A DNA stretch of 64,000 nucleotides from Listeria seeligeri serovar 1/2b str. SLCC3954 (GTDB lineage Bacteria; Bacillota; Bacilli; Lactobacillales; Listeriaceae), in the NCBI RefSeq assembly GCF_000027145.1, contig NC_013891.1:1054001-1118000 (forward strand). Reading direction: 5' to 3'. The first letter of the stretch is position 1, and every line of letters begins with the position of its first letter. Below the pieces are notes generated by a model, which was not told the DNA's origin, made no database searches, and was given only the letters and a program-made list of their open reading frames with translations. Shown one piece after another: positions 43,239 through 53,436 of the stretch. Made by a program: the position numbers and the translations under genes.

Positions 43239-44690
43239 ATGCTTACAAAAATAGCTACTTATGGTTGTTGTGCAACAAGAGACTTGTTCAACAAGGCATT
43301 TGTTAGTGATTGGAAAAATCATTTTCAACTGGTTTCATATCAACAACATTGCAGCATTGTTTCGCTAATGGCAAAACCAATTGCAATCGATTCAGAGGAT
43401 GAGCTACAAGGCGATTTAAGTGAATTTGAAAAAAGTGTCTTTAAACAAGATGTATTGAAATCGTTTTTAGAGACTTTAAGAACAACACAACCGGAATATT
43501 TAGTATTAGACTTCCATGTAGATACATTTAATGGATTTATTGAATTAGCAGATGGCAGTATCATTACAAATCGAATTGTTCGTTATAAAAAATTAGATAT
43601 TTTTAAAAACTTTGAAATGAAAAAAGTATTTTCACCTTTAGAAAATCCGACAGAGTTTAAAAAGCGTTGGATACAGAGTTTTAATCGGTTTATGCAATTT
43701 ATGAAAGAAAATTGTCCCAATACGCAACTTATCATTAATCGGTTGGAAGTTGCCCGGATGTATTATTCTGTGGACAATCAAATGGAGAGCATGATTGAGC
43801 GTAGGAAAACAAAAGATCATCATAATGCAGAAACTTTGGCAAAAATTGATGAGTGTATTGATTACTTCGAGCGTTATGCGATTAATAATTTTGATTTGCG
43901 TTCACTAGACTTTAATTCAGAAGATTATTTTGGCGCGGAGAACAATCCTTGGGGAACTTGTTACATGCATTATAATCCGTATTATTATAAGCAAAAATTT
44001 AAGGATCTTTGGAATATTGTTGAAAATCATTTTCATGCGCCGACCAAGTTAGCTAGTTTTGCTCCAGGAGGACTTGCCAAACAAATTCCTATTGGTGTGA
44101 CTAATTTAGCAGATATTGAAGAAGTCGGTTTTTATTATTTAACTAACGCGACTTATTTACAAATGGAAGACCGCCCAACTACGGATAACGCCGGCTATTT
44201 TTTTATCGTTTATCCGCGAAATGGTAAAGCTGGTTTTATGCAAGAATTACGAAAATCCACTGTGGCTTTTTCTATTCAAATTTTTGTTCGAATTGCTGGT
44301 GGGAAAGAAAATTCTAAGTGGAATATGGTAAATAGCGGTTTCCGAACACTTTCGATACCAGATGTAACCAAAATAAGCGATATTTCTGAACCAGGAGAGT
44401 ATTATATTACTGCCGAACAAGTGAAACAACTTGAAGATCACCCGACCAAGAAAAATGGTTGGTACCTGACAGTTTCCAAAAAAAATCATGACAGTTTGAA
44501 GCAACTACTAACGAAAAATACGCAAAATGATAATGCTTTTGAAGAATATGTTCGGATTGTAAACGAGGACAAGGGCAGTTATTTAAAATGGAAAAAATAT
44601 CATTTCGATAACGCGGGCTTTTCTTCAATTACTGCGCTACGTAATTTTAAAAACAGGGTTATCAGAAAATTAAAATCTATGAAAGCATAA
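43239..44690 (+). CDS. SGNH-like (DUF6270-type) protein with duplicated C-terminal domain
   Basis: The 483-residue protein is of unknown function. The N-terminal half (1-265) has GCCATRD at residues 9-15 and a late H244 in CYMHYNPYYY, the spacing of SGNH/GDSL-type hydrolase or acyltransferase folds (DUF6270-like). The C-terminal half holds two related units of about 80 residues (283-363 and 370-453). Each has an ADI/SDIxExGxYY start, an Lx(M/L)EDxPT turn and an R-I...W end, reminiscent of phage-tail pyocin-knob modules. No signal peptide is seen. It has its own promoter, a cre site and a terminator, and looks unrelated to the BMC genes. Confidence 0.7.
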   Translation: MLTKIATYGCCATRDLFNKAFVSDWKNHFQLVSYQQHCSIVSLMAKPIAIDSEDELQGDLSEFEKSVFKQDVLKSFLETLRTTQPEYLVLDFHVDTFNGFIELADGSIITNRIVRYKKLDIFKNFEMKKVFSPLENPTEFKKRWIQSFNRFMQFMKENCPNTQLIINRLEVARMYYSVDNQMESMIERRKTKDHHNAETLAKIDECIDYFERYAINNFDLRSLDFNSEDYFGAENNPWGTCYMHYNPYYYKQKFKDLWNIVENHFHAPTKLASFAPGGLAKQIPIGVTNLADIEEVGFYYLTNATYLQMEDRPTTDNAGYFFIVYPRNGKAGFMQELRKSTVAFSIQIFVRIAGGKENSKWNMVNSGFRTLSIPDVTKISDISEPGEYYITAEQVKQLEDHPTKKNGWYLTVSKKNHDSLKQLLTKNTQNDNAFEEYVRIVNEDKGSYLKWKKYHFDNAGFSSITALRNFKNRVIRKLKSMKA

Positions 44691-44731
44691 AAAAACGATT
44701 CCAGCGAAAAGTTGCTGGAGTCGTTTTTTTA
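44691..44731. terminator. bidirectional terminator
   Basis: ACGATTCCAGC pairs with GCTGGAGTCGT with one G-T pair, flanked by A- and T-runs. It separates the SGNH-like gene from the convergent AraC gene. Confidence 0.88.
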
Positions 44732-45280
44732 TTTTAAGGAATCACGATATTCTTTTGGCGTCATATCGAAGGTTTTTTTGAAAACTTTACAAAAGTAACT
44801 TGCTCTAGAAAAGCCTAAGTTTTTTGCGATTGTGTGTACAGCCCAGTCGCTTTTTTCTAGCTGTTCTTTTGCATAAAGCATTTTTTGTTCGTTTACGTAG
44901 TTGATAAAATTTATGTTCAGTTCATTTTTAAATAATTTACTTAAATAAAACGGGCTTAGATACACATAATTTGCGACTTCTTCTAATGTGATAGAACGGT
45001 GGATGTTTTTTTTAATATAGCGAATTGCCTGCTTGATTTCCTTATGCTCTCCGCCAACTTTATTTGAATGAGCTACTTCTTTTTTTGGTTCTTTTTGTTT
45101 CTCATGGGCGGTGTAATAATCACTCAGAACATCAAGCACTTCCACTGTTTCAAGTGAATGGAGCAGGGCGGAGTGATCAGGATTTTTTTGGTTGAAATCT
45201 GCTTGGATTTGCTCTGTAAATTGGTTTTCTACTTGGTTCAACATAACTGGTTGAATATTTATAATATTTTCTTTCTCCAA
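44729..45280 (-). CDS. AraC-family regulator, PocR paralog without sensory domain
   Basis: This 183-residue protein ends with a double AraC helix-turn-helix (about 82-183) that closely tracks PocR, for example VYLSPFYLSKLFKNEL against VYLSSYYFSKLFKKEM and ASYFCKVFKKTFDMTP against TSYFCKVFRKEFDITP. Similarity extends into the PocR linker, but the first 50 residues do not contain the PocR ligand domain. The start is TTG, 9-11 nt after GGAGGAG. It is divergent from cblT, so cblT/cbi promoters or pdu/cob promoters are candidate targets. Confidence 0.82.
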   Translation of the reverse strand: MEKENIINIQPVMLNQVENQFTEQIQADFNQKNPDHSALLHSLETVEVLDVLSDYYTAHEKQKEPKKEVAHSNKVGGEHKEIKQAIRYIKKNIHRSITLEEVANYVYLSPFYLSKLFKNELNINFINYVNEQKMLYAKEQLEKSDWAVHTIAKNLGFSRASYFCKVFKKTFDMTPKEYRDSLK

Positions 45281-45593
45281 AATGCATCACTCCTCCATTT
45301 ATTTCTACCGTAATTATACCATAAAATAGCTTGAAATAACGTTTTATCCTGCATTTTAAATAGAACAATAAATTCTTTTTTATAACAAAATATTGTCATT
45401 TTTGCCTGATGATGCACGGGAAATGAGAAATAATTCACACTGGTGGCTAATTTGACGGCGAAACGTTGGAACAGGGCGATTATGAAAGCTTGCACTATTT
45501 TGCTTTCTAGCTTGCGCACGCCCTTGTACCAGTGGTTTAACAGGGATATAATGAAATGGAAATAACGCTTTCACGAGAGGGTGATCTTTTCAG
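45281..45593. promoter_or_regulatory. divergent promoter region between the PocR paralog and cblT
   Basis: This 313 bp gap has no gene. For the minus strand an extended -10 TGGTATAAT (core 45313-45318) serves the AraC gene. For the plus strand TTGTAC (45524-45529) and TATAAT (45547-45552) with a 17 bp spacer form the cblT promoter. A GGAAATAACGCTTTCA segment at the start site resembles a cre only loosely. The 200 bp in between holds no feature I can name. Confidence 0.65.
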
Positions 45594-46088
45594 TTGAAGA
45601 TTCAAAAATTAGTATTATGTGCGATGTTAATTGCGATGTGTGTAATTGGCGCAAACATAAAATTAATGGGTTCAGTTGCATTTGATGCGGCACCAGCTTT
45701 TATCGGGACCTTATTACTTGGTCCAATGTACGGGGCAATTCTTGGGATATTCGGTCATTTAACTTCAGCATTACTAGCGGGTTTTCCGTTAACGCTACCG
45801 ATACACTTAATTGTTGCTGGAATGATGGGCATTACGATGATTGCTTATGGCTTTACACGTCAAATGTTGGCAGAAAAAACACAACTAATTAGCGTTGGTT
45901 TCTCCAGTCTAGTTGCTTTTGTTTTTAACTGTCCGCTATCTTTATTAGCACTTTATCCGTTTATGCACGAAGCAGTATTGGCATTATTTCCAGTCCTTGC
46001 GATTGGCACGATTTGCAATATTTTTGTAGCAGAAATCGTGTATCAAGTATTACCGGAACGCTGGAAAAAGCGAATTGCCGGTTACTAA
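45594..46088 (+). CDS. cblT: CblT, alpha-ribazole transporter (ECF-type substrate-binding membrane protein)
   Basis: The 164-residue membrane protein has about five hydrophobic segments and an ECF S-component look (GSVAFDAAPAFIGTLLLGPMYG). In L. innocua the equivalent gene next to the cbi operon was shown to import alpha-ribazole, which CblS phosphorylates. This pair bypasses CobT. TTG start with AGAGGGTG upstream; a strong promoter lies 45 bp upstream. The cbi riboswitch begins about 10 nt after its stop. Confidence 0.85.
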   Translation: MKIQKLVLCAMLIAMCVIGANIKLMGSVAFDAAPAFIGTLLLGPMYGAILGIFGHLTSALLAGFPLTLPIHLIVAGMMGITMIAYGFTRQMLAEKTQLISVGFSSLVAFVFNCPLSLLALYPFMHEAVLALFPVLAIGTICNIFVAEIVYQVLPERWKKRIAGY

Positions 46089-46095
46089 AAACTAA

Positions 46096-46260
46096 ATAGG
46101 TGAATATATTAATCCGGGAAAGAGGTGTGAATCCTCTACAGGCCCTAGCTACTGTAATACGGACGAAAGCCAAATGAAACTAAAGTCACTGGAAATTTTT
46201 TTCTGGGAAGACTGGTGAGTAGGATGAAGTTAAGTCAGGAGACCGCTAGTATATTCGATA
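46096..46260 (+). promoter_or_regulatory. cobalamin riboswitch of the cbi operon
   Basis: A canonical long aptamer is present: GGGAAAGAGGTGTGAATCCT, GCCCTAGCTACTGTAA, and the B12 box TAAGTCAGGAGACCGC (46231-46246). It should turn off the cbi operon when cobalamin is plentiful. Competing structures in the platform are AACAACTT/GAGTTGT (46268-46293) and a GTTTCTTT/AAAGAAAT stem (46317-46347). Confidence 0.95.
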
Positions 46261-46361
46261 TTTAAGAAACAACTTCTAAGGGAGCGAGTTGTCTTTATTA
46301 ATCAGGTTTCATAATAGGAATGTTTCTTTGAGTTTGAAAGAAATACCTAGGATAAATCTGC

Positions 46362-46397
46362 AAAAAGACGCCAAAGTTCTGTTTGGCGTCTTTTTTT
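46362..46397 (+). terminator. riboswitch terminator before cbiA
   Basis: AGACGCCAAA pairs with TTTGGCGTCT with a GTTCTG-type loop and is followed by seven T residues. It lies 26 bp before the cbiA start codon. Confidence 0.92.
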
Positions 46398-46423
46398 ATG
46401 GCTAAATGGAAAGGTGAAATCAG

Positions 46424-47782
46424 ATGAAGAAAATCGTAATTGCCGCAGCGTCAAGTGGAGCTGGAAAAACAACTGTTACGCTTGGTATTATGCAGGCTTT
46501 GAAAAAAAGAGGTCAACGTGTTCAGCCATTCAAAGTGGGACCCGATTATATTGATACGAATTATCATCAAGCAATTACCGGAGTTCCGTCAATTAATTTG
46601 GATAGTTTCTTAATAGCCGACGATTGCATGTTAGCTTCTCTATTTCAAAAGCACGCTGCACTAGCAGATATATCTGTGATTGAAGGAGTGATGGGGCTTT
46701 TTGACGGGTTAGGCATAGACCGGGATAACGCAAGTACTTCTTTTATAGCTAAATGTACGAAAACTCCGGTTATTTTAGTGGTTGATGGAAAGGCAATCTC
46801 TACTTCTGCCGCCGCAATTGTCGCTGGTTTTAACAGCTTTGATCCGGAACTGCAATTAGCTGGAGTGATTGTCAATCGGGTAGCATCAGAAAGCCATTTT
46901 TCCCTAATAAAAGGGGCGATTGAACGATATACGGATGTTCCTGTGTTGGGTTATTTGCCGAAAAATTCGGAGGTTGCGCTTCCTGAAAGACATCTCGGTT
47001 TAGTTCCGCAAGAGGAAATGGGTGAACTAGAGGCGAAGTGGGCGTTACTTGGAGATTTAATTGAAACGCATGTCGATATGGAGAAATTGTTGCAAATTAG
47101 TGAACTGGGCGGAGAAATTTTGAACGCTAATCCGAAAGTTCAACTACCAGATTTTTCTGGAAAAAAAGTAGCATACGCGCTAGATGAAGCATTTCATTTT
47201 TACTACCAAGATAATTTAGATTTAATCAAATCGACCGGGGTAGAATTAATTCCATTTAGTCCACTGGAAGATAAAGCGTTGCCAGAAGCTGATTTCATTT
47301 ATATTGGCGGAGGATTTCCAGAAGTATTTGCAAGTAGGCTAGCACTAAATCACTCGATGCGTGAGTCCATCTTGGCGGCGCATGAAAACGGCATTCCGAT
47401 ATATGCAGAATGTGGTGGCTTGATGTATCTCGGTACTAGTTTGGAAGTGAATGGGACTTTTTACGATATGGTAGGCGTTTTTGCAGGAGTGAGCAAGATG
47501 ACGGAGCGACTTCGGAAATTTGGTTATTGTTTTGCAACTCCAGCGCACGATACATTACTTGGCAAAACCGGGACAACGATTCGCGGACATGAATTTCATC
47601 ACTCCATTTTCGAAACAACGGAAAAAACTTGTCTAAACTTGTCTAAAATGCGCGACGGAGCAGTTATTAAAGAATGGTGCGGCGGCTATCAAAAAGAGAA
47701 TACTTTTGCGAGTTATCTGCACATCCATTTCTACCAAAATCCTGCTATCTTAACGCAGATGTTTGGAGCGATGAAACGATGA
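46424..47782 (+). CDS. cbiA: CbiA, cobyrinate a,c-diamide synthase
   Basis: This 452-residue glutamine-dependent enzyme amidates cobyrinate at the a and c side chains. The N-terminal ATPase part has [17 protein letters not shown], and the C-terminal class I amidotransferase has the nucleophile Cys in [11 protein letters not shown] and a histidine near the end ([10 protein letters not shown]). It overlaps cbiB by 4 nt (ATGA). Confidence 0.96.
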   Translation: MKKIVIAAASSGAGKTTVTLGIMQALKKRGQRVQPFKVGPDYIDTNYHQAITGVPSINLDSFLIADDCMLASLFQKHAALADISVIEGVMGLFDGLGIDRDNASTSFIAKCTKTPVILVVDGKAISTSAAAIVAGFNSFDPELQLAGVIVNRVASESHFSLIKGAIERYTDVPVLGYLPKNSEVALPERHLGLVPQEEMGELEAKWALLGDLIETHVDMEKLLQISELGGEILNANPKVQLPDFSGKKVAYALDEAFHFYYQDNLDLIKSTGVELIPFSPLEDKALPEADFIYIGGGFPEVFASRLALNHSMRESILAAHENGIPIYAECGGLMYLGTSLEVNGTFYDMVGVFAGVSKMTERLRKFGYCFATPAHDTLLGKTGTTIRGHEFHHSIFETTEKTCLNLSKMRDGAVIKEWCGGYQKENTFASYLHIHFYQNPAILTQMFGAMKR

Positions 47783-48729
47783 CACTGCTGTTTTATACGA
47801 CATCTTTTATATTAGATTGCCTTTTGGGGGATCCTTATAGTTGGCCACATCCAATCAAAGCAATTGGCAATTTTGTCCAGCTGTTAGTCACTTTTTTACG
47901 AAAAATAAGTGAATCGGATAAATGGTTGTATGTTGCTGGTGGAATCTTATTCGTTTTGACAGTTGGCTTGACTGGTGCTTTGTCCGCATTTCTACTTTTT
48001 ATTAGTGCAAAAGTGGCTTACTGGTTATATGTGATTGTTTTTATCTATTTAGGTTACACGACTTTAGCGATGACATGTCTTGCGAAAGAAGCGCGGAAAA
48101 TTCAGCGTACGCTAGGGACCAGGGATTTAACAGCTGCAAGAATTCAAGTTGGCATGATAGTTGGTCGTGATACAGAAAATCTTTCCGCAGAGCAAATTAG
48201 TAAAGCAACAATTGAAACAGTTGCCGAAAATACCGCAGATGGTGTCATTGCTCCACTTTTTTACTTATTCATTGGTGGTCCGGTGCTTGCCTTAATGTAT
48301 AAGGCTGTGAATACACTAGATTCGATGGTTGGATATAAGACAGAAAAATATCGTGCGATTGGTTTTGTTTCTGCCAAAATGGATGACATCGCAAACTTCA
48401 TCCCTGCCCGGCTCACTTGGCTATTGCTAGTAATTGCGAGTTTCATTTTAAATTATGATGGTCGAGCAGCGTGGAAAATAGGCTTACAGGATCGAAAAAA
48501 ACATACAAGTCCCAATTGTGCTTATCCAGAAGGCGCCGTTGCAGGAGCACTCAATATTACGCTCGGTGGAACGCATGAATATTTTGGCGAAACAGTTGTG
48601 AAACCAACAATTGGCGACGGCACGAGTCCAGTTACACAAAAACAAATCAGCCAAACAATTAAATTACTTTATACCGCATCCAGCTGTGCTTTTATTATTT
48701 TCACAACGATACATTTATTACTATTTTAA
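47779..48729 (+). CDS. cbiB: CbiB, adenosylcobinamide-phosphate synthase
   Basis: The 316-residue membrane enzyme attaches aminopropanol phosphate (from CobD) to adenosylcobyrate. Its start [21 protein letters not shown] and [19 protein letters not shown] segment are family signatures. The frame is open further upstream inside cbiA; ATG 47779, overlapping the cbiA stop, is chosen for homology. Confidence 0.95.
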   Translation: MTLLFYTTSFILDCLLGDPYSWPHPIKAIGNFVQLLVTFLRKISESDKWLYVAGGILFVLTVGLTGALSAFLLFISAKVAYWLYVIVFIYLGYTTLAMTCLAKEARKIQRTLGTRDLTAARIQVGMIVGRDTENLSAEQISKATIETVAENTADGVIAPLFYLFIGGPVLALMYKAVNTLDSMVGYKTEKYRAIGFVSAKMDDIANFIPARLTWLLLVIASFILNYDGRAAWKIGLQDRKKHTSPNCAYPEGAVAGALNITLGGTHEYFGETVVKPTIGDGTSPVTQKQISQTIKLLYTASSCAFIIFTTIHLLLF

Positions 48730-48741
48730 AGGAGTGACAAA

Positions 48742-49374
48742 ATGAACTACATTAAAAACCCAGCAAAAATTGAAGAAAAAAGCTTCGAAATAATTCAACA
48801 AATTATTGATGATATTAGACCAGATTACACGTTCCAAAATAAACTAGAAGAAGCAATTATTAAACGAGCAATACATACGACAGCAGATTTTGACTACTTG
48901 GATAGTTTGGTTTTTCAACAGGATGCCATTTCGAAAATTATCCATTGTTTACAAAATAAAGGAACCATTTTTACCGATACGAATATGGCGCTTAGTGGGA
49001 TTAATAAACGACTTTTAGATGAACTTGGTTGTAAATATCATTGTTACGTAAGTGATCCTGAAACAATCGAGATCGCTAAGCAACATGGCATTACAAGATC
49101 TATGGCCGGAATAAAACTTGCTTCTTTAAAAGATGGACCGAAACTATTTGTTCTTGGAAATGCTCCAACAGCTGTTTATAAAATTATCGAAATGACAGAA
49201 AGTGGCCAGTTGCAACCAGATGCCGTAATTGCTGTTCCTGTAGGCTTTGTTGGCGCTGCGGAATGTAAAGAAGAGATTCTTGCGACGGATATTCCAGCGA
49301 TTGTGGCCCGCGGAAGAAAAGGCGGTAGTAATTTAGCTGCCGCGATTGTTAATGCAATTCTTATCACAATGTAA
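48742..49374 (+). CDS. cbiC: CbiC, cobalt-precorrin-8 methylmutase
   Basis: The 210-residue enzyme moves the C-11 methyl to C-12, giving cobyrinate. It has RAIHTTADFDY with the catalytic histidine (H43 in the family), DTNMALSGINKRLL and AVPVGFVGAAECKE. RBS AAAGGAG. Confidence 0.95.
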   Translation: MNYIKNPAKIEEKSFEIIQQIIDDIRPDYTFQNKLEEAIIKRAIHTTADFDYLDSLVFQQDAISKIIHCLQNKGTIFTDTNMALSGINKRLLDELGCKYHCYVSDPETIEIAKQHGITRSMAGIKLASLKDGPKLFVLGNAPTAVYKIIEMTESGQLQPDAVIAVPVGFVGAAECKEEILATDIPAIVARGRKGGSNLAAAIVNAILITM

Positions 49375-49389
49375 AGAAGGCAGGCCAAT

Positions 49390-50511
49390 ATGGAAGATTT
49401 TATTTATTATAATGGCAAAAAATATCGAAAAGGTTATACAACTGGAACATGCGCAGCCGCAGCCGCCAAAGCTTGTGTGGAAATGATTTTAACACAAGAA
49501 GAAGTGAATGCCGTTCATGTAGAAACAACCGGCGGACAGATACTGGAAATCCCGGTAGCAAAACAACAATTTTCCAAAACAAAAGCAACTGCTGCGGTAC
49601 AAAAAGATGGCGGAGATGATATTGATGCAACTCATGGCATGTGGATTTTTGTGGATGTGGAACTAACGGATGATGACGAAATCCATTTAGACGGAGGAAT
49701 TGGCATTGGTCGTGCTACGCAAAAAGGAATTTCTGTGGCAGTCGGTGAAGCAGCCATTAATCCGGCGCCACGAAAAAATATCCTTTCAACTGTCCGTGAC
49801 TCTCTTGGCAAAACTAGTGGTGCCAATATTTTAGTTTATGCACCAGAAGGAGAAGAACGCGCCAAACGTACAATGAACAGCAATCTTGGTATTATCGGTG
49901 GAATTTCTATCCTTGGAACAACTGGAATTGTCACGCCCATGTCAGATGAAGGCTGGAAAAAGTCGCTGTCCATCGAATTGGAAATGAAACGAGCTCAAGG
50001 AATGGAACAAATCATTTTAGTACCAGGGAATTACGGTGATGATTTTGTCCAAAATACACTTGGATTTTCGAGAAATCAAGTTGTTTCGATGAGTAATTTT
50101 GTGGGCTACATGCTGAAAGAAACACAACGTCTTGCCTTTAAACGAGTTTTAATGGTGGGGCACTTCGGCAAATTAGTTAAAGTATCGGCGGGAATATTTA
50201 CGACCTACAGTAAAGATGCGGATGCGCGTGCAGAAATCTTGGTCGCGAACCTTGCTCTTCTCGGCGCACCACTTTCACTATTACAAGAAGTCGAAAAATG
50301 CAATACAACCGAAGCAGCAGGTGAATTAATTGAAGCAGCAGGTTTTACACAAGTTTATGACGTGATTGTCCAAAAAATTAAAGCTAGGTCCGAACGCTTT
50401 CTCAAGTTCACCAAACCAAGCGTAGAAATAGATGTAGTAACATTTTCAACCGAACGAGGCTTACTCGCTTCCACGAAAGATATCGAAGTTTTACGGGAGG
50501 AATGGCAGTGA
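49390..50511 (+). CDS. cbiD: CbiD, cobalt-precorrin-5B C1-methyltransferase
   Basis: The 373-residue enzyme methylates C-1 in the anaerobic ring-contraction route. The signatures are [20 protein letters not shown] near the start and [10 protein letters not shown]. It belongs to its own methyltransferase fold, unlike CbiE/F/H/L. It overlaps cbiE by 10 nt. Confidence 0.95.
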   Translation: MEDFIYYNGKKYRKGYTTGTCAAAAAKACVEMILTQEEVNAVHVETTGGQILEIPVAKQQFSKTKATAAVQKDGGDDIDATHGMWIFVDVELTDDDEIHLDGGIGIGRATQKGISVAVGEAAINPAPRKNILSTVRDSLGKTSGANILVYAPEGEERAKRTMNSNLGIIGGISILGTTGIVTPMSDEGWKKSLSIELEMKRAQGMEQIILVPGNYGDDFVQNTLGFSRNQVVSMSNFVGYMLKETQRLAFKRVLMVGHFGKLVKVSAGIFTTYSKDADARAEILVANLALLGAPLSLLQEVEKCNTTEAAGELIEAAGFTQVYDVIVQKIKARSERFLKFTKPSVEIDVVTFSTERGLLASTKDIEVLREEWQ

Positions 50512-51104
50512 TTAGTGTGGTGGGAATTGGGCCTGGTAATTCGAGTTTTTTAACGCGTGAAGCAATAGTGGCGCTTGAAACGGCCGATACAATTTTTGGT
50601 TCCAAGCGGCAACTACAAGAAGTAAGCAATATAACAACAGCAACAAAAGAACTTTTACCAAAAAAGTTAGCAGATCTAAAAACCATCCAACATAAAGGCA
50701 AGGAAGTGGTTATTTTAGCTTCCGGAGACCCGTTGCTGTATGGGATTGGGAACTGGGCGATGACACATTTTCCAGAAGAAGTCCGGATTATTCCAGGTAT
50801 TAGCTCCATCCAAATCATGTTTCATAAAATTGGTCTACCCATGAATGATTGTTTTATCACAAGTAGTCACGGTAAAACTCCGGATTTCGACTTTTTATTA
50901 CAACATTCCAAAGTAGCGATGGTAACAGATACACTGATTGGTCCGTACGAAATCGCCCAAGAAATTTTAAAACGAGACTTGAAAAAAAACATCTATATTG
51001 GTGAAAATTTAAGTTCAGCTGAAGAGCGAATCCATCAACTTTCGCCGAATAAAGTAGCAAAAAAATACGAAATGAATGTAGTGGTGATTGTAGATGAAGG
51101 ATGA
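50502..51104 (+). CDS. cbiE: CbiE, cobalt-precorrin-7 C5-methyltransferase
   Basis: The 200-residue SAM-dependent tetrapyrrole methyltransferase has [16 protein letters not shown] near the start and [15 protein letters not shown]. It methylates C-5 and works with CbiT. CbiE and CbiT are separate proteins here, whereas aerobic CobL fuses them. The start overlaps cbiD; its end overlaps cbiT by 11 nt. Confidence 0.94.
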   Translation: MAVISVVGIGPGNSSFLTREAIVALETADTIFGSKRQLQEVSNITTATKELLPKKLADLKTIQHKGKEVVILASGDPLLYGIGNWAMTHFPEEVRIIPGISSIQIMFHKIGLPMNDCFITSSHGKTPDFDFLLQHSKVAMVTDTLIGPYEIAQEILKRDLKKNIYIGENLSSAEERIHQLSPNKVAKKYEMNVVVIVDEG

Positions 51105-51663
51105 AGTATTTATTCGCGGCAAAGTTCCAATGACAAAAGCAGAAGTTCGAGCAGCGAGCATTGATTTACTTGGATTAAATAGTACGTGCCGAAAAGTACT
51201 AGATGTTGGCGCCGGTACAGGAAGCGTGGGGCTCCAAATTGCTTGCGCGTATCCAGAAATCGAGGTAACAGCTATTGAGCGAAATCCAGATGCAGTAGAA
51301 CTTATCAACCAGAATAAAACAAAATTCGGGTTGCAAAATATCGCTGTTATCGAAGCTTATGCCCCAGTAGAAATGCCAGCAACGGAGCAATTCGATGCGA
51401 TTTTTATTGGCGGCAGTGGTGGTAATTTAACCGATATTATTGATTGGTCACTGGAACATTTGAAAACGGACGGGCATTTAGTACTCAACTTTATTTTGCT
51501 CGAGAACGCCCTTACCGCCATGCAGCATTTAGAAGAATGTGCGGTTAGTGAATTAACGATGAAACAAATCCAAGTAGCAAATTGGCATAAACTTGGTGCA
51601 GGACATTACTTTGCACCACAAAATCCAACCATGATTATTGGCTGTAAAAAAAATAAGGAGTGA
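51094..51663 (+). CDS. cbiT: CbiT, cobalt-precorrin-6B C15-methyltransferase/decarboxylase
   Basis: The 189-residue class I SAM methyltransferase has the glycine-rich loop [16 protein letters not shown] and the acidic ribose contact in [11 protein letters not shown]. It methylates C-15 and decarboxylates the C-12 acetate. An in-frame start overlapping the cbiE end is used. Confidence 0.94.
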   Translation: MKDEVFIRGKVPMTKAEVRAASIDLLGLNSTCRKVLDVGAGTGSVGLQIACAYPEIEVTAIERNPDAVELINQNKTKFGLQNIAVIEAYAPVEMPATEQFDAIFIGGSGGNLTDIIDWSLEHLKTDGHLVLNFILLENALTAMQHLEECAVSELTMKQIQVANWHKLGAGHYFAPQNPTMIIGCKKNKE

Positions 51664-51668
51664 ATAAA

Positions 51669-52418
51669 ATGGCACAAGTACATTTCGTCGGAGCAGGCCC
51701 TGGAGACAAAGAACTAATTACATTAAAAGGATACCAATTACTAAAAGAAGCAGATGTGGTGATTTACGCAGGTTCGCTAGTGAATCCAGAACTATTAGAA
51801 TACTGTAAAGCAGACTGCGAAATTCATAATAGTGCAAGTATGAATTTAATCGAAATAATTGATTGTATGGAAAAAGGCGTGACTGCCGGGAAAGAAGTAG
51901 TTCGCTTGCAAACAGGTGACTTCTCTATTTATGGTTCGATTCGTGAACAAGTAGAAGAAATGAAAAAACGTTCGATTCCATTCACATGTACCCCAGGAGT
52001 TAGTTCTTTCCTTGGGGCAGCAAGTAGCTTCGGAGTAGAATATACCGTTCCGGAAGTAAGCCAAAGTGTTATTATTACGCGAATGGCTGGAAGAACCCCG
52101 GTGCCATCACGCGAATCGCTTAGATCTTATGCGGCTCACCAAACATCTATGGTTATTTTTCTCTCTGTTCAAGGAATCCGGAAAGTTGTTTCGGAGTTAA
52201 TCAAAGGCGGATATAAACCCGAAACCCCAGCTGCCGTCATTTACAAAGCGACTTGGGCAGAAGAGAAAAAAGTCACAGGGACACTTCAAGACATCGCTGA
52301 AAAAGTAACAGAAGCAGGCATTACAAAAACAGCGCTGATCATGGTTGGCGACTTCCTTGGAGAAGAATTTTATTACTCCAAACTATATGACAAGGACTTC
52401 AAGCATGAGTATAGATAA
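51669..52418 (+). CDS. cbiF: CbiF, cobalt-precorrin-4 C11-methyltransferase
   Basis: The 249-residue tetrapyrrole methylase has [36 protein letters not shown] and [13 protein letters not shown]. It adds the C-11 methyl. ATG 51669 is 8 nt after AAGGAG; a GTG at 51660 lies within that ribosome site and is rejected. It overlaps cbiG by 14 nt. Confidence 0.95.
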   Translation: MAQVHFVGAGPGDKELITLKGYQLLKEADVVIYAGSLVNPELLEYCKADCEIHNSASMNLIEIIDCMEKGVTAGKEVVRLQTGDFSIYGSIREQVEEMKKRSIPFTCTPGVSSFLGAASSFGVEYTVPEVSQSVIITRMAGRTPVPSRESLRSYAAHQTSMVIFLSVQGIRKVVSELIKGGYKPETPAAVIYKATWAEEKKVTGTLQDIAEKVTEAGITKTALIMVGDFLGEEFYYSKLYDKDFKHEYR

Positions 52419-53436
52419 GATTGCGATTATTGCAGTCACAGCTCGTGGTCGAGATTTGGCAATCAAACTAACCAATACTATTGACGCAACTATTTTTGTG
52501 CCAGAAAAGCATGCAAACAGTAAAAGCCAAGCCCTAAAACCTGATTTTCGAACCGGAATGCAAGCACTTTTTTCCAAGTATCAAGGTTTAATTTGTATTA
52601 TGGCTACTGGAATAGTCGTTCGAACTCTTGCACCAGTCATTCAAGATAAATTATCCGACCCAGCCGTACTTGTTATGGACGAAAATGGTGAATTTGTTAT
52701 TAGCTTACTTTCAGGACATGTCGGCGGGGCAAACGAACTCACAGAAAAAGTTGCCGCTTTAACAAATGGTAAAGCTGTCATTACGACCGCAACTGACCGC
52801 GCGAATGTAGCGGCAATTGACAATATCGCTAAAGCTATTGATGGCTATTTACCAGATTTTAAAGCAACAACGAAACATATTAACGGTTTACTCGCTGCTG
52901 GAGAAGAAGTTGGAATTTACTTGGATGAACCACTAACTATCGACCAAAGAGGTTTTACAGAAAAAGCAGTTAGTCCGCTTATCTATATTTCTACTAAATG
53001 GCAACTTCCTGAGACAGACTTAGAACGAATCCGGCTTATCCCAAGACATCGCGTACTTGGTGTAGGTTGTCGAAAAGGCATTTCAACGGAAACTATTGAT
53101 ACTGCTTTTAAACATTTTTGTGAACAAGAAAACATTCATCCACGCGCATTCGCTGAAATTCATAGTATTTCTATTAAAGAACAAGAGCCTGCAATTAGGC
53201 ATTTAGCAGAGAAATGGGAGATGAAATTTATTGTCCATTCAGCAGAGGAACTGCAAACCGTAGCTGAAAAATATCCAACATCTGAATTTGTGAAAAAAAC
53301 AGTACAGGTTGGCAATGTTGCTTTATCCTCGGCTGATATCGGAAGTAGCGGCAACGTAATTTCCCCTAGATTTGCAGAAACTGGTGTGACATTTGCAGCA
53401 GGAAAACTAACTAAAAATAATGAGGTGGCAAAATGA
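52405..53436 (+). CDS. cbiG: CbiG, cobalt-precorrin-5A hydrolase
   Basis: The 343-residue enzyme opens the delta-lactone with loss of acetaldehyde during ring contraction. [32 protein letters not shown] and the C-terminal [13 protein letters not shown] are family signatures. The frame extends upstream into cbiF. ATG 52405 in AAGCATGAGTATAG is chosen for homology. Confidence 0.95.
   Translation: MSIDKIAIIAVTARGRDLAIKLTNTIDATIFVPEKHANSKSQALKPDFRTGMQALFSKYQGLICIMATGIVVRTLAPVIQDKLSDPAVLVMDENGEFVISLLSGHVGGANELTEKVAALTNGKAVITTATDRANVAAIDNIAKAIDGYLPDFKATTKHINGLLAAGEEVGIYLDEPLTIDQRGFTEKAVSPLIYISTKWQLPETDLERIRLIPRHRVLGVGCRKGISTETIDTAFKHFCEQENIHPRAFAEIHSISIKEQEPAIRHLAEKWEMKFIVHSAEELQTVAEKYPTSEFVKKTVQVGNVALSSADIGSSGNVISPRFAETGVTFAAGKLTKNNEVAK

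Noticed and set aside
45177-45574. Three minus-strand ORFs of 63-86 codons upstream of the PocR paralog
   Set aside because: They overlap the AraC gene start or the divergent promoter region and show no family features. One has an ATG near the ribosome site, but its frame is a shadow of the AraC gene.
45558-45576. Possible cre site at the cblT start (GGAAATAACGCTTTCA)
   Set aside because: It deviates from the consensus in the 3' half and is not separable from chance.
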